Made by a program: the position numbers and the translations under genes. This document shows positions 21,641 through 32,311 of a stretch of DNA of 64,000 nt, in pieces. The notes beneath the pieces are model-generated. The model did not search any database and was not told the origin of the DNA. It was given only the letters and a program-made list of their open reading frames with translations. The first letter of the stretch is position 1. Each line of letters starts with the position of its first letter. This stretch comes from Massilia kyonggiensis (GTDB taxonomy: Bacteria; Pseudomonadota; Gammaproteobacteria; Burkholderiales; Burkholderiaceae_D): contig NZ_JANUGY010000002.1 of the NCBI RefSeq assembly GCF_024756235.1, forward strand, positions 680,746 to 744,745, written 5' to 3'.

Positions 21641-22366
21641 TAGATACCGCCACTGCCCCGGCGGCAGTTCGCCCAGCTTCACGCGCCCGATGCGTACGCG
21701 CTTGAGGCCGATGACCTTCAGGCCGACCATGTCGCACATGCGGCGGATCTGCCGCTTGCGGCCTTCCTTGAGGGTGAAGCTGAGCTGGTCGTCGTTTTGC
21801 CAGCGCACCTTCGCGGGCAGCAGCGGTTTGCCGTCCATCCATAGACCATGGTTCAGCTTCCTGAGGTCGGCGTCAGGCAGGCGTCCCGGCTTCGTGTACT
21901 GCACGCGGACGAGGTATTCCTTCTCGATGGACGTGTCTTCGCCGATCAATTGCTTGGCGATGCGGCCATCCTGCGTCAGCACGAGCAGGCCGACGGAATC
22001 AATGTCCAGGCGTCCCGCCGGCACGAGGGATTTCAGCTGCGTCGGATGGAATTGCTCGGGCGACGGATCGTCCGCCCAGCGGTTTTCCGGCTTCACGAGC
22101 ACGATGGCCGGCTTGTAGCCGTCTTCCGCCTGGCCGCTGACGTAGCCGACCGGCTTGTTCAGCAGCACCGTGACGCGCTTGGCCTGCTGTGCGGCCGCCT
22201 GGCGCTCGACGGTGATCTTCTGGTGGGGCAGCACCTTGCTGCCGAGTTCGGAGACCACCTGGCCGTCGACTCTGACCCATCCTTTCGCGATCCACTCGTC
22301 GGCCTCGCGGCGGGAGGAGAGGCCCAGTTCGGACATGCGTTTGGAGAGGCGTACGGGTTCAGTCAT
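21620..22366 (-). CDS. RsuA/RluF-type rRNA pseudouridine synthase
   Basis: The 248-residue protein has an N-terminal S4 RNA-binding domain ([30 protein letters not shown]) and a catalytic domain with the aspartate in [25 protein letters not shown], and the C-terminal [11 protein letters not shown]. These place it in the RsuA/RluB/RluE/RluF group, which makes pseudouridine in rRNA. It looks most like RluF (23S position 2604), but the target nucleotide is inferred. It is last in a map-glnD-synthase reverse operon, 21 bases after glnD. Its 3' end carries a 23-base tandem duplication. Confidence 0.92.
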   Translation of the reverse strand: MTEPVRLSKRMSELGLSSRREADEWIAKGWVRVDGQVVSELGSKVLPHQKITVERQAAAQQAKRVTVLLNKPVGYVSGQAEDGYKPAIVLVKPENRWADDPSPEQFHPTQLKSLVPAGRLDIDSVGLLVLTQDGRIAKQLIGEDTSIEKEYLVRVQYTKPGRLPDADLRKLNHGLWMDGKPLLPAKVRWQNDDQLSFTLKEGRKRQIRRMCDMVGLKVIGLKRVRIGRVKLGELPPGQWRYLGADERF

Positions 22367-22387
22367 GTTTACTTCGAATAAGAACAG

Positions 22388-24979
22388 TCAAATCTTTACG
22401 GCATCGAGCAGCTCGGTTTCCAGCTGCACCTGCACGCGCTGGTTGTTCAGCGCCTGCCCGTCGATGAGGAAGACGTCCTCGACGCGCTCGCCGAGCGTCA
22501 TGATCTTGGCGGTGTGCAGGTTGATGCGATAGCGCGCGAGCACGTTCGCGATCGCGTACAGCAGGCCGTTGCGGTCGTTGGCGCCGATGGACAGCACCCA
22601 GAACTGGCCGCGCTCGTCCGGGCGCATGTCCACGGTCGGCGTGATGGGGAAGTTGCGCGACATGCGCGACAGGCGGCCCCGCAGCGGCGGGCTCAAGGGT
22701 TCCTGGTGCACGAGCACTTCGCACAGCTCGTGCTCGATCAGGTTGATGATGTCGCGGTAGCTGTTGGCGAAATTCTCGTCCGTGATGAGGAATGTGTCGA
22801 GCGCGTAGCCATCCTTCGTCGTGTGGATCTTGGCGTCGAGGATGGAGAAATTCTTGCGGTCGAAATAGCTGCAGATGCGCGCGAACAGGTCGGGCTGGTC
22901 CTTCACGTACACCGTCACCTGCAGGCCTTCGCCGATCGGCGCCAGGCGCGATTTCACGACGGGCTTGTCGCGGCCCAGCTTGTCGATCAGGCAGCGGGTC
23001 TGCCAGGCGATGTCGGACGCGTCGTGGCGCAGGAAGTACGCCATGTCGAGCTGCTTCCACAGCGCCTCGTGCGCGTCCGCCGGCAGGCCGAACAGGCGCA
23101 GTGTGGCCAGCGCTTCCTGCTGGCGCGCGCGCAGTTCGCGGTCGGCGGACGGCGGCTCGCCGCCCAGCACGCGCAGGGTCATCTTGTACAGGTCTTCCAG
23201 CAGCTTCGCCTTCCACGCGTTCCACACCTTCGGGCTCGTGCCGCGGATGTCGGCCACCGTCAGCAGGTACAGCGCGGTCAGGTGGCGCTCGTCGCGCACG
23301 AGGCGGGCGAAGGACTGGATGACGTCCGGGTCGGACAGGTCCTGCTTCTGCGCGACCACCGACATCGTCAGGTGGTGCTCGACGAGGAACACGACCAGTT
23401 CCGTGTCTTCCCCGGACAGCGCGTGGTCGCGGCAGAATTCCAGCGCGTCGACCTTGCCCAGTTCCGAGTGGTCGCCGCCGCGGCCCTTGGCGATGTCGTG
23501 GAAGAGGGCGGCCACGTACAGCAGCCAGCGGTCGCGGAAATTGGCGATCAGCTGGCTGCAGAACGGGTACTCGTGCGCGTGCTCCGTCATCGTGAAGCGG
23601 CGCATGTTCCGCACGACCATCATGATGTGCTGGTCGACCGTGTACACGTGGAACAGGTCGTGCTGCATCTGGCCGATGATGCGGCGGAAGTTCGGCAGGT
23701 AGCGGCCGAGGATGCCCATGTCGTTCATGCGGCGCAGCGCGTGCACGAGGCCCACGGGCGCCTGCAGCACGCGCAGGAACAGGGCGCGGTGCTGGGGATT
23801 GGCGCGGAAGGCGTCGTCGATCAGCGTGCGGGCATGCCACAGCGCGCGCATCGTGCGCGCCGTCATGCCCTTGATGTCCGGGCGCTCCGTCATCAGGACG
23901 AAGATTTCCAGCACGGCGGCAGGCAGCGTCTCGAACGTGTCGTCCGCGGCGATGTCGATGAAGCCGCCCACTTCGTTGAAGCGCGGGTTGATCGGCACCG
24001 GCTGCGACGGCGTGGGGAACAGGTGCGCCTCGATGTTCTGCAGCAGGATCGTGTTCAGCTGGGTCACGGTCTTCGCGGCCCAGTAATAGCGCTGCATGAG
24101 GTATTCGCTGGCGCGGCGCGCGTCGAGGCCTTCGCCCGTCGACGTGAGGCCGAACGTTTCCGCGATGGCCGTCTGGACGTCGAACACGAGGCGGTCCTCT
24201 CTCCGGTTCGTCTGCAGGTGCAGGCGGATGCGGATGTCCTTGAAGGCGCGCTCCTTTTCCATCAGCTGGCGCGCTTCCTCGCGCGTGATCAGGCCGCGGA
24301 TCGCGAGCTGGCTCCAGGAATTCGCGAGGCCGGCCGCCTTGGCCACCCACAGGATCACCTGCAGGTCGCGCAGGGCGCCCGGGCTTTCCTTGACGTTCGG
24401 CTCCAGCGAGAACGGCGTGAATTCGTATTTCGCGTGGCGCAGGCGCATCTCGGCCGTCTTGGCCTGGAAGAAGGCCTGCGGGTCCATCGCCTCGTCGTAG
24501 CGGCGCAGCAGCTCGTTGAAGACGGTCTCGTTGCCCGTCACGAGGCGGGCTTCCAGCAGGCTCGTCTGCACGGTGATGTCGGCGGCCGACTCCGTCATGC
24601 ATTCGTCCACCGTACGGATGCTGTGGCCGATTTCCAGGCCCAGGTCCCACAGTAGCTGCACGAAGTTTTCCAGCTTCGCCTGCGCGATCGCGTCGGGCGG
24701 GTTGCCGAGCAGGATCAGCAGGTCGACGTCGGAATTCGGGAACAGCTCGCCGCGGCCGTAGCCGCCCACGCCCACGAGCGCGGCGTCGGGCGGCAGGCCG
24801 GCCGCGTGCCACGCATCCGCCAGCACGCCGTCCACGCTGTGGCGCAGGCCGCGCAACAGTTTTTCCGGCTTGCCGTTCTCGCGGAACTCGGCGATGACGA
24901 GCTGGCGCTCGGCTTTCAGGCGCTGTTTCAGTTGCAGCGGCTGCAGGGGTTGTGTCGGGGCGGCGGTGGCAGTGGACAT
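22388..24979 (-). CDS. glnD: Bifunctional PII uridylyltransferase/uridylyl-removing enzyme
   Basis: The 863-residue protein senses glutamine and uridylylates or de-uridylylates PII (GlnB/GlnK), controlling nitrogen assimilation. The nucleotidyltransferase motif GGYGRGELFPNSDVDLL is complete near residue 70. The HD hydrolase domain shows LFHDIAKGRGGDHSELG, with HHLTMS later. Two ACT domains follow at the C-terminus (VTVYVKDQPDLFARICSYF and VLSIGANDRNGLLYAIANVL). Length fits the family. The gene starts six bases after map, a conserved pairing. Confidence 0.96.
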   Translation of the reverse strand: MSTATAAPTQPLQPLQLKQRLKAERQLVIAEFRENGKPEKLLRGLRHSVDGVLADAWHAAGLPPDAALVGVGGYGRGELFPNSDVDLLILLGNPPDAIAQAKLENFVQLLWDLGLEIGHSIRTVDECMTESAADITVQTSLLEARLVTGNETVFNELLRRYDEAMDPQAFFQAKTAEMRLRHAKYEFTPFSLEPNVKESPGALRDLQVILWVAKAAGLANSWSQLAIRGLITREEARQLMEKERAFKDIRIRLHLQTNRREDRLVFDVQTAIAETFGLTSTGEGLDARRASEYLMQRYYWAAKTVTQLNTILLQNIEAHLFPTPSQPVPINPRFNEVGGFIDIAADDTFETLPAAVLEIFVLMTERPDIKGMTARTMRALWHARTLIDDAFRANPQHRALFLRVLQAPVGLVHALRRMNDMGILGRYLPNFRRIIGQMQHDLFHVYTVDQHIMMVVRNMRRFTMTEHAHEYPFCSQLIANFRDRWLLYVAALFHDIAKGRGGDHSELGKVDALEFCRDHALSGEDTELVVFLVEHHLTMSVVAQKQDLSDPDVIQSFARLVRDERHLTALYLLTVADIRGTSPKVWNAWKAKLLEDLYKMTLRVLGGEPPSADRELRARQQEALATLRLFGLPADAHEALWKQLDMAYFLRHDASDIAWQTRCLIDKLGRDKPVVKSRLAPIGEGLQVTVYVKDQPDLFARICSYFDRKNFSILDAKIHTTKDGYALDTFLITDENFANSYRDIINLIEHELCEVLVHQEPLSPPLRGRLSRMSRNFPITPTVDMRPDERGQFWVLSIGANDRNGLLYAIANVLARYRINLHTAKIMTLGERVEDVFLIDGQALNNQRVQVQLETELLDAVKI

Positions 24980-24985
24980 GGGGAC

Positions 24986-25810
24986 TCAGGCGGCGACGGT
25001 GTCTTTCGGCTGGATAATGGCGGGCGGCGGCGGGGTGCCGGCCGACGTCGTCAGCACTTCATAGCCCGTCTCCGTCACGAGGATCATGTGTTCCCACTGG
25101 GCCGACAGGCTGCGGTCCTTCGTCTTGATGGTCCAGCCGTCCGGCATTTCGCGGATCTCGCGGCGGCCCGCGTTGATCATCGGCTCGATGGTGAAGATCA
25201 TGCCGGGTTTCAGCTCTTCGCCCGTGCCCGGACGACCGTAGTGCAGCACCTGCGGTTCTTCGTGGAACACCTTGCCGATGCCGTGGCCGCAGAATTCGCG
25301 CACCACGGAGTAGCCGGCGTTTTCCGCATGCTGCTGGATCACGTGGCCGATGTCGCCCAGGTGGGCGCCCGGTTTCACCTTGGAAATGCCGAGCCACATG
25401 CATTCATAGGTGATCTCCGTCAGCCGGCGCGCCAGCTTCGACGGCTCGCCGATGAAGAACATGCGGCTGTTGTCGCCGTGGTAACCCTCTTTCGTGATGA
25501 CGGTGACGTCGATGTTGACGACATCACCATTCTTGAGAACCTTGTCGCCCGGAATGCCGTGGCAGATCACGTCGTTGACGGAGGTGCAGACGGCTTTCGG
25601 GAACGGCGGGTAGCCCGGCGGCGCATAGTTCAGCGGGGCAGGGACGGTACCTTGCACATTAACCATGTATTCATGGCACAGGCGGTCCAGTTCGCCGGTG
25701 GTCACGCCCGCCTTGACGAAGGGCGTGATGTAGTCGAGCACCTCGGCGCCGAGGCGGCCGGCGATGCGCATGCCCTCGATGTCTTCCGGGGTCTTGATGG
25801 AAATTGCCAT
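24986..25810 (-). CDS. map: Type I methionine aminopeptidase
   Basis: The ATG at 25810 (MAISIKTPEDIEGMRIAGRL) is preferred to an upstream in-frame ATG because it matches the family start. The protein (274 residues) removes N-terminal methionine after deformylation. Metal ligands and catalytic residues are visible in VINVDVT-like VVNIDVTV, the Asp/His stretch GYHGDNSRMF, CGHGIGKVFHEEP and FTIEPMI. It lies opposite rpsB across a 255-base region, an arrangement seen in many proteobacteria, and heads the operon with glnD. Confidence 0.96.
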   Translation of the reverse strand: MAISIKTPEDIEGMRIAGRLGAEVLDYITPFVKAGVTTGELDRLCHEYMVNVQGTVPAPLNYAPPGYPPFPKAVCTSVNDVICHGIPGDKVLKNGDVVNIDVTVITKEGYHGDNSRMFFIGEPSKLARRLTEITYECMWLGISKVKPGAHLGDIGHVIQQHAENAGYSVVREFCGHGIGKVFHEEPQVLHYGRPGTGEELKPGMIFTIEPMINAGRREIREMPDGWTIKTKDRSLSAQWEHMILVTETGYEVLTTSAGTPPPPAIIQPKDTVAA

Positions 25811-25916
25811 ATTGATCCGTTCTGCGATAAGTTCTGTGCCGGTCATTATATGTGATTCATCTCTCTATCGGGCCGGTGGCCGCCGGCCCCCACGGAAGGC
25901 TCATGCGTGCGGAAGC

Positions 25917-25945
25917 TTGAAATTCGTGTCAAATCCCGCTAGAAT
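25917..25945 (+). promoter_or_regulatory. Strong sigma70 promoter for rpsB-tsf
   Basis: TTGAAA (25917-25922) and TAGAAT (25940-25945) are separated by exactly 17 bases. The expected start near 25952 leaves a leader of about 115 bases before rpsB, long enough for the autogenous S2 control known for rpsB operons, although I cannot assign the structure. Confidence 0.75.
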
Positions 25946-26065
25946 CTCGGGTTGCTCGTGTCCGTATCGAGCAATTTGTGAATGTAAATCGCGAATGCGG
26001 CCGACAAGGGTGCCCGAAAAACGGGTGTACCGGCCGTCATTCAAGACCCAACCCTGGAGAATACA

Positions 26066-26812
26066 ATGTCTGTCACTATGCGCGAAATGCTGGAAGCCGG
26101 TGTTCACTTCGGCCACCAGACCCGTTTCTGGAACCCGAAAATGGCCCCGTTCATCTTCGGTCATCGCAACAAGATCCACATCATCAACCTGGAAAAGACC
26201 ATGGCGATGTATCAGGATGCGATGAAGACCATCAAGCAGATCGCCGCCAACCGCGGCACGATCCTGCTGGTGGGCACGAAGCGCCAGGCCCGCGACATCA
26301 TCGCCGCTGAAGCACAGCGCGCCGGTGTGCCGTACGTCGACCAGCGCTGGCTGGGCGGCATGCTGACCAACTTCAAGACCATCAAGACCTCGATCAAGCG
26401 CCTGAAGGACATGGAAGCCGCCATCGAGTCGGGCGAAGTCGAGAAGATGAGCAAGAAAGAAGCGCTGATGTTCTCGCGCGAACTGGAAAAGCTGCAGAAG
26501 TCGATCGGCGGCATCAAGGACCTGCAGGGCGTGCCGGACGCGATCTTCGTCGTGGACGTCGGCTACCACAAGGGCGCCGTCACCGAAGCCGGCAAGCTGG
26601 GCATCCCGGTCATCGGCGTGGTCGACACGAACCACTCGCCGGAAGGCGTCTCGCACGTCATCCCGGGCAACGACGACTCGTCGAAGGCCATCACCCTGTA
26701 CGCACGCGGCGTCGCCGATGCGATCCTGGAAGGCCGTGCAAACGCCACCAACGAAGTCGCCGAGATGGTCAAGTCGGCTGACGACTTCGTCGAAGTTTCC
26801 GAGCAAGCTTAA
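26066..26812 (+). CDS. rpsB: 30S ribosomal protein S2
   Basis: The 248-residue protein begins [26 protein letters not shown], the canonical S2 start, and contains [25 protein letters not shown] and [14 protein letters not shown]2 binds the 30S head-body junction. A GGAG ribosome binding site precedes the ATG (CTGGAGAATACA). It heads the long rpsB-to-lipid A gene run, with an intrinsic terminator between it and tsf that probably trims downstream expression. Confidence 0.98.
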   Translation: MSVTMREMLEAGVHFGHQTRFWNPKMAPFIFGHRNKIHIINLEKTMAMYQDAMKTIKQIAANRGTILLVGTKRQARDIIAAEAQRAGVPYVDQRWLGGMLTNFKTIKTSIKRLKDMEAAIESGEVEKMSKKEALMFSRELEKLQKSIGGIKDLQGVPDAIFVVDVGYHKGAVTEAGKLGIPVIGVVDTNHSPEGVSHVIPGNDDSSKAITLYARGVADAILEGRANATNEVAEMVKSADDFVEVSEQA

Positions 26813-26845
26813 TTCCCGGCGGGTCACGGCCCGCTGAGCTGTAAA

Positions 26846-26879
26846 GGGGCGCCGAGCCTAAGATCGAGCGCCCTTTTTT
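26846..26879 (+). terminator. Intrinsic terminator/attenuator between rpsB and tsf
   Basis: GGGGCGC (26846-26852) can pair with GCGCCC (26868-26873), followed by six T residues (26874-26879). Because tsf follows without an obvious strong promoter, this may lower rather than stop transcription. Confidence 0.8.
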
Positions 26880-26958
26880 ATAAGCAGTTTCTGGACAGAT
26901 CAACAAAATTGCAAGACGTCGCAAGTGACGACTTGCTCCTACTTTTAGGAGAAATGAC

Positions 26959-27867
26959 ATGGCAGCGATTACTGCAGCGATGGTTGGCGAACTGCGCGCC
27001 AAGACCGACGCACCGATGATGGAATGCAAAAAGGCACTGAACGAAGCCGAAGGCGACATGGCTCGTGCCGAAGAGATCCTGCGCGTCAAGCTGGGCGGCA
27101 AGGCATCGAAAGCGGCAGCCCGTATCACGGCTGAAGGCGTCGTGGCCGCCTACGTGCAAGGCAACGTCGGCGCGCTGGTCGAAGTGAACAGCGAAACCGA
27201 CTTCGTCGCCAAGAACGACGACTTCCTTGCCATGTGCAACCTTGCTGCCAAGCTGGTCGCCGAAAACAACCCGGCCGACGTCGCTGCCCTGGCCGCCCTG
27301 CCGGTCGACGGCAAGACGTTCGACGACGTGCGTACGGCACTGATCGGCAAAATCGGCGAGAATATGACCGTTCGCCGCTTCCAGCGCTTCGAAACCACCG
27401 GCAAGCTGGCGTCGTACCTGCACGGCACCCGCATCGGCGTGATCGTCGACTACGACGGCGCCGACGAGCAGGTCGGCAAGGACGTCGCGATGCACATCGC
27501 CGCGATGAAGCCGGTCGCCCTGTCGGCAGAGCAAGTGCCGGCCGAGCTGATCGAGAAAGAGCGTTCGGTTGCTCAACTGAAAGCCCAAGAAGACGCCGAC
27601 AAGGCCGTCGCCGAAGGCAAGCAGCCGCAATCGGCCGAGATCGTCGCGAAGCGTATCGACGGTTCGGTGCAGAAGTACCTGAAAGAAGTGTCGCTGTTCA
27701 ACCAGGCGTTCGTGAAGAACGACAAGCAGAGCGTCGAGCAGATGCTGAAGGCCGCCAACACCACCGTGAAAGCATTCACGATGTACGTGGTAGGCGAAGG
27801 CATCGAGAAGAAAGTCGACGACTTCGCAGCGGAAGTGGCAGCCCAGATGGCTGCTGCCAAGCAGTAA
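26959..27867 (+). CDS. tsf: Translation elongation factor Ts
   Basis: The 302-residue protein exchanges GDP for GTP on EF-Tu. The family signatures are present: [27 protein letters not shown] at the N-terminus and [12 protein letters not shown] near residue 75. The UBA-like N-terminal domain, core and dimerisation regions follow, with a length normal for betaproteobacteria. TTAGGAG precedes the ATG by about eight bases. A clear intrinsic terminator follows the gene. Confidence 0.98.
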   Translation: MAAITAAMVGELRAKTDAPMMECKKALNEAEGDMARAEEILRVKLGGKASKAAARITAEGVVAAYVQGNVGALVEVNSETDFVAKNDDFLAMCNLAAKLVAENNPADVAALAALPVDGKTFDDVRTALIGKIGENMTVRRFQRFETTGKLASYLHGTRIGVIVDYDGADEQVGKDVAMHIAAMKPVALSAEQVPAELIEKERSVAQLKAQEDADKAVAEGKQPQSAEIVAKRIDGSVQKYLKEVSLFNQAFVKNDKQSVEQMLKAANTTVKAFTMYVVGEGIEKKVDDFAAEVAAQMAAAKQ

Positions 27868-27875
27868 TAAAGAGA

Positions 27876-27897
27876 ACGGGCCGCAAGGCCCGTTTTT
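27876..27897 (+). terminator. Intrinsic terminator after tsf
   Basis: ACGGGCC (27876-27882) pairs with GGCCCGT (27887-27893) around a GCAA tetraloop and is followed by a run of T residues to 27897. Confidence 0.88.
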
Positions 27898-27901
27898 ACA
27901 A

Positions 27902-27922
27902 CCGGACGGCGATCCCGTCCGG
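27902..27922 (+). other. Hairpin in the pyrH leader
   Basis: CCGGACGG (27902-27909) pairs perfectly with CCGTCCGG (27915-27922) around five bases. No T-tract follows. It lies immediately after the tsf terminator and about 45 bases before pyrH, so it may be a leader structure or a transcript-end stabiliser. Confidence 0.5.
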
Positions 27923-27967
27923 TGCAGTACAGAGTTCGAAATATCAATGACCACAGGAGCCCCATTC

Positions 27968-28684
27968 ATGACAAAACCAGCCTACCAACGAGTCCTCCTC
28001 AAACTGTCTGGCGAAGCGCTGATGGGCGACGATCCGTTCGGCATCAACCGCGCCACCATCGAGCGCATGGTCGCCGACGTCGCGGAGGTGTCGAAGCTGG
28101 GTGTGGAACTGGCAGTGGTGATTGGCGGCGGCAACATCTTCCGCGGCGTCGCGCCGGGTGCGCAGGGCATGGACCGTGCGACGGCCGACTACATGGGCAT
28201 GCTGGCCACCGTGATGAATGCGCTCGCGCTGGCCGACGCCATGCGCCAGCAGGGCATCACCGCCCGCGTGATGTCGGCGATCGGCATCGAGCAGGTGGTC
28301 GAGCCGTACGTGCGCCCGAAGGCGCTGCAATACCTGGAAGAGGGCAAGGTCGTCGTGTTCGCAGCCGGTACCGGCAACCCCTTCTTCACCACCGACACCG
28401 CCGCCGCACTGCGCGGTTCGGAAATCTCGGCCGAAATTGTATTGAAGGCAACCAAGGTCGATGGCGTATATACTGCCGATCCGAAGAAGGATCCGCACGC
28501 GACCCGCTATGAACAGATCTCGTTCGACGAAGCGATCGCGAAGCACCTGCAGGTGATGGACGCCACCGCGTTCGCCCTGTGCCGCGACCAGAAGCTGCCG
28601 ATCAAGGTGTTCTCGATCGTCAAGCCGGGTGCGCTCAAGCGCGTGATCATGGGCGAGGACGAGGGTACACTCGTACACGTTTAA
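27968..28684 (+). CDS. pyrH: UMP kinase
   Basis: The start at 27968 is preferred over an in-frame ATG seven codons upstream because AGGAG lies at 27955-27959, well spaced for it, and because [22 protein letters not shown] is the normal family beginning. The 238-residue hexameric enzyme phosphorylates UMP to UDP and is regulated by GTP and UTP. Other marks are [25 protein letters not shown] and [15 protein letters not shown]. It is followed 28 bases later by frr. Confidence 0.97.
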   Translation: MTKPAYQRVLLKLSGEALMGDDPFGINRATIERMVADVAEVSKLGVELAVVIGGGNIFRGVAPGAQGMDRATADYMGMLATVMNALALADAMRQQGITARVMSAIGIEQVVEPYVRPKALQYLEEGKVVVFAAGTGNPFFTTDTAAALRGSEISAEIVLKATKVDGVYTADPKKDPHATRYEQISFDEAIAKHLQVMDATAFALCRDQKLPIKVFSIVKPGALKRVIMGEDEGTLVHV

Positions 28685-28712
28685 TCAATAGTTAGAAATA
28701 CAGGAGAGCAGC

Positions 28713-29273
28713 ATGTCCGTAGCTGACGTTAAAAAAAGTGCCCAGGACAAGATGGCGAAGTCCATCGAGACCCTGAGAGGCAACCTGGCCAAGGTTCGCA
28801 CCGGCCGCGCCCACACCGGCATCCTGGACCACGTGATGGTCGACTACTACGGTTCGCCGACCGCGCTGCCGATGGTCGCCAACCTGACCCTGATCGACGC
28901 GCGCACCATCGGCGTCCAGCCGTACGAGAAGAAGATGCTGAACGTTATCGAAAAGGCGATCCGCGAATCCGACCTGGGCCTGAATCCGTCGACGTTCGGC
29001 GAACTCGTCCGCGTGCCGACCCCGGCCCTGACCGAAGAACGCCGCAAGGAAATGGTCAAGCTGTGCAAATCGGAAGCGGAAGACGCGAAGATCGCCGTCC
29101 GTAACGTACGCCGCGACGCCAACGAACAGCTGAAGAAGCTGGTCAAGGACAAGGCGATCTCGGAAGACGACGAGCGCCGTGCCCAGGACGATGTCCAGAA
29201 GATGACCGACAAGGCCGTCGTCGACATCGACAAGCTGGTTGCCGAAAAAGAAAAAGAAGTGATGACGGTGTGA
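28713..29273 (+). CDS. frr: Ribosome recycling factor
   Basis: The 186-residue protein splits post-termination ribosomes together with EF-G. The family core is clear: [48 protein letters not shown], and the C-terminal helix pattern up to [24 protein letters not shown] precedes the ATG. Two strong hairpins lie in the 124-base gap before uppS. Confidence 0.98.
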   Translation: MSVADVKKSAQDKMAKSIETLRGNLAKVRTGRAHTGILDHVMVDYYGSPTALPMVANLTLIDARTIGVQPYEKKMLNVIEKAIRESDLGLNPSTFGELVRVPTPALTEERRKEMVKLCKSEAEDAKIAVRNVRRDANEQLKKLVKDKAISEDDERRAQDDVQKMTDKAVVDIDKLVAEKEKEVMTV

Positions 29274-29281
29274 TCCGTATT

Positions 29282-29346
29282 GCGGCGCCCCGGCGCCGCG
29301 GGTATCGTTGTGGACGTCGGACCGGCAGGCAAGGCCTGACCGGTCC
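29282..29346 (+). other. Two consecutive hairpins between frr and uppS
   Basis: The first is GCGGCGCC (29282-29289) with GGCGCCGC (29292-29299); the second is GGACCGG (29319-29325) with CCGGTCC (29340-29346), extended inside by AGGC/GCCT. No good T-tract follows directly, so partial termination or RNA processing is more likely than full termination. Confidence 0.6.
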
Positions 29347-29397
29347 GTTCCACCTTTTGTTGCAGTTTCGTGCGCAGTGCGCCATTTGGCCAGATTT

Positions 29398-30156
<759 letters not shown>

Positions 30157-30163
30157 ATCGCTG

Positions 30164-30991
30164 ATGCTCAGAACCCGCGTCATTACCGCCGTCGTGCTGC
30201 TGGCAATCTTGCTGCCAGTCCTTTACTTCAACAACTACACGGCGTTCGCGGTGGTGGCGACGGTGTTCTTCGGCGCCGCCATCTGGGAATGCTTCCGGCT
30301 GTTCAATCCGGAAACGCACAATGCGCACGTGATCGCACTCGTGTGGGCCGCCGTGTTCGCGATCTCCGTGTTCACGGGGCACACGAACCTGTCGTTCTGG
30401 GCCGCGCTGAGCGTGGCCCTGTGGATCGCCCGGTTCGCGCCGTCGCTGAAGATCGGCCTGCCGCCGCTGGGCACGCCCGCGAACACCCTGCTGTCGCTCG
30501 TGTATGCATTCGCCGTGGTCGGCTGCTTTGCCGCCATCGTCGACCTGTATTCCCACTCGCCGCTGTTCCTGCTGTCCGTGCTCGCGATCGTGTGGGTGGC
30601 CGACATCGGCGCCTACTTCGCCGGCAAGGCGTTCGGCAAGCACAAGCTGGCGCCGTCGATTTCGCCAGGCAAGTCGTGGGAAGGCGCGATCGGCGGCGGC
30701 ATCGCCGTGCTCGTGCTGGGCTGCCTGTCGGTCCAGTTCGGCGGCGACGCCTTCGCGAACACCTTCGCCGTGCGCGTCCAGCACACCTATGGCTGGCCGG
30801 TGCTGGCCCTGGTGCTCGTGCTGATGACGGCCGCCAGCATCGTCGGCGACCTGTTCGAATCCCAGCTCAAGCGGCGCGCCGGCATGAAGGACAGCAGCAA
30901 CCTGCTGCCCGGCCATGGCGGCGTACTGGACCGCATCGATGCACTGATCCCCGTGCTGCCGCTCGCCGCGCTGATCGGCTCGCGGCTGTAA
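30164..30991 (+). CDS. cdsA: Phosphatidate cytidylyltransferase
   Basis: The 275-residue integral membrane enzyme makes CDP-diacylglycerol from phosphatidic acid and CTP, the branch point for all phospholipids. About seven membrane helices are visible from [22 protein letters not shown] onward. The family signature near the C-terminus is complete: [19 protein letters not shown] followed by VLDRID. It sits directly after uppS, and a 104-base structured gap leads to dxr. Confidence 0.96.
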   Translation: MLRTRVITAVVLLAILLPVLYFNNYTAFAVVATVFFGAAIWECFRLFNPETHNAHVIALVWAAVFAISVFTGHTNLSFWAALSVALWIARFAPSLKIGLPPLGTPANTLLSLVYAFAVVGCFAAIVDLYSHSPLFLLSVLAIVWVADIGAYFAGKAFGKHKLAPSISPGKSWEGAIGGGIAVLVLGCLSVQFGGDAFANTFAVRVQHTYGWPVLALVLVLMTAASIVGDLFESQLKRRAGMKDSSNLLPGHGGVLDRIDALIPVLPLAALIGSRL

Positions 30992-31001
30992 GACACCAGG
31001 C

Positions 31002-31086
31002 CGTTCCAACGCGGGCGGCGCGCCGCCCGGGCGCGCGCCGTGCCAGAATGACTCAGCGCTGGTCTCCTCTTGCCCATGTTGGAACG
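31002..31086 (+). other. Nested inverted repeats between cdsA and dxr
   Basis: CGTTCCAAC (31002-31010) is the exact inverse complement of GTTGGAACG (31078-31086). Inside lies the perfect 18-base palindrome CGGGCGGCGCGCCGCCCG (31012-31029). The transcript could fold into an extended branched structure ending just before the dxr start. Confidence 0.6.
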
Positions 31087-31107
31087 ACCTTGACAATGGA
31101 ACGCAAC

Positions 31108-32283
31108 ATGCAAAGCATCACTATCCTTGGCGCCACCGGTTCGATCGGCGTCTCGACCCTCGACGTGCTGGCACGTCATCCCGACAAATACCGTGTCTAC
31201 GCGCTGTCCGCGCACGAGCGCGTGGATGCGCTCGCCGCGCAATGCCGCGTGTTCCGTCCGCAGCGCGCCGTCGTCGGTACGGCGGAAAGCGCGGCGCGCC
31301 TGCGCGAGCTGCTGGCCGGCCTCCCGATCGACGTCGCGCATGGCGAAGCGGCGCTGTGCGAGATCGCGTCCAACCCCGACACGGACACGGTGATGGCCGC
31401 CATCGTCGGCGCCGCCGGCCTCGCGCCCACGCTCGCGGCCGCGCGCGCGGGCAAGAAGGTCCTGCTGGCGAACAAGGAAGCGCTCGTGATGTCCGGCCAG
31501 CTGTTCATGGACGCCGTCAAGGAGCACAAGGCGACCCTGCTGCCGATCGACTCCGAGCACAACGCCATCTTCCAGTCGCTGCCCGGCACGTATGCACGTT
31601 CGCCCGACGTGGCCGGCGTGGCGAAAATCCTGCTGACGGCGTCCGGCGGCCCGTTCCTGCAGCGCGCCGTCGAGACCCTGGAACATGTCACGCCGGAAGA
31701 GGCCTGCAAGCATCCGAACTGGTCGATGGGCCGTAAGATCTCCGTCGATTCCGCCACCATGATGAACAAGGGCCTCGAAGTGATCGAGGCGCACTGGCTC
31801 TTCGGCGCGCCGGCGGACCGGATCGAGGTGGTGATCCACCCGCAAAGCGTGATCCACTCGATGGTGTCGTACGTGGACGGCTCCGTGCTCGCGCAACTGG
31901 GCAACCCTGACATGCGCACGCCGATCGCGCACGCGCTCGCGTACCCGGAACGCATCGCGTCGGGCGTCGACCAGCTCGACCTGACGACGTTCGCCGCGCT
32001 GCAGTTCCACAAGCCGGACTTCGACCGCTTCCCGTGCCTCGCGCTTGCCTTCGACGCCTTGCGCGCGGGCGGTACCGCGCCCGCTTTATTGAACGCGGCG
32101 AACGAAATCGCGGTCCAAGCATTCCTGGAGCGCCGCATCGGCTTCCGCGACATCGACCGCGTCGTACGGCGCGTGATGGACGAGAACCCGCATGGCGAGG
32201 CGACCAGCATCGAGGCCGTGATGGCCCAGGACGCGCGTGCCCGCGACGCGGCCGGATGCATCGTGCATGCGCTGCAGGCGTAA
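31108..32283 (+). CDS. dxr: 1-deoxy-D-xylulose 5-phosphate reductoisomerase
   Basis: The enzyme converts DXP to MEP with NADPH in the non-mevalonate isoprenoid pathway and so supplies uppS. The start at 31108 ([20 protein letters not shown]) matches the family; an in-frame ATG at 31096 would add four residues and cannot be ruled out. The NADPH loop GATGSIG, the metal site [13 protein letters not shown] (Asp, Glu), the flexible loop SGGPFL and [24 protein letters not shown] are all present. Length (391) is normal. Confidence 0.95.
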   Translation: MQSITILGATGSIGVSTLDVLARHPDKYRVYALSAHERVDALAAQCRVFRPQRAVVGTAESAARLRELLAGLPIDVAHGEAALCEIASNPDTDTVMAAIVGAAGLAPTLAAARAGKKVLLANKEALVMSGQLFMDAVKEHKATLLPIDSEHNAIFQSLPGTYARSPDVAGVAKILLTASGGPFLQRAVETLEHVTPEEACKHPNWSMGRKISVDSATMMNKGLEVIEAHWLFGAPADRIEVVIHPQSVIHSMVSYVDGSVLAQLGNPDMRTPIAHALAYPERIASGVDQLDLTTFAALQFHKPDFDRFPCLALAFDALRAGGTAPALLNAANEIAVQAFLERRIGFRDIDRVVRRVMDENPHGEATSIEAVMAQDARARDAAGCIVHALQA

Positions 32284-32311
32284 ACGCCGCGGGCCCTGAC
32301 GGGAGAAAGTC

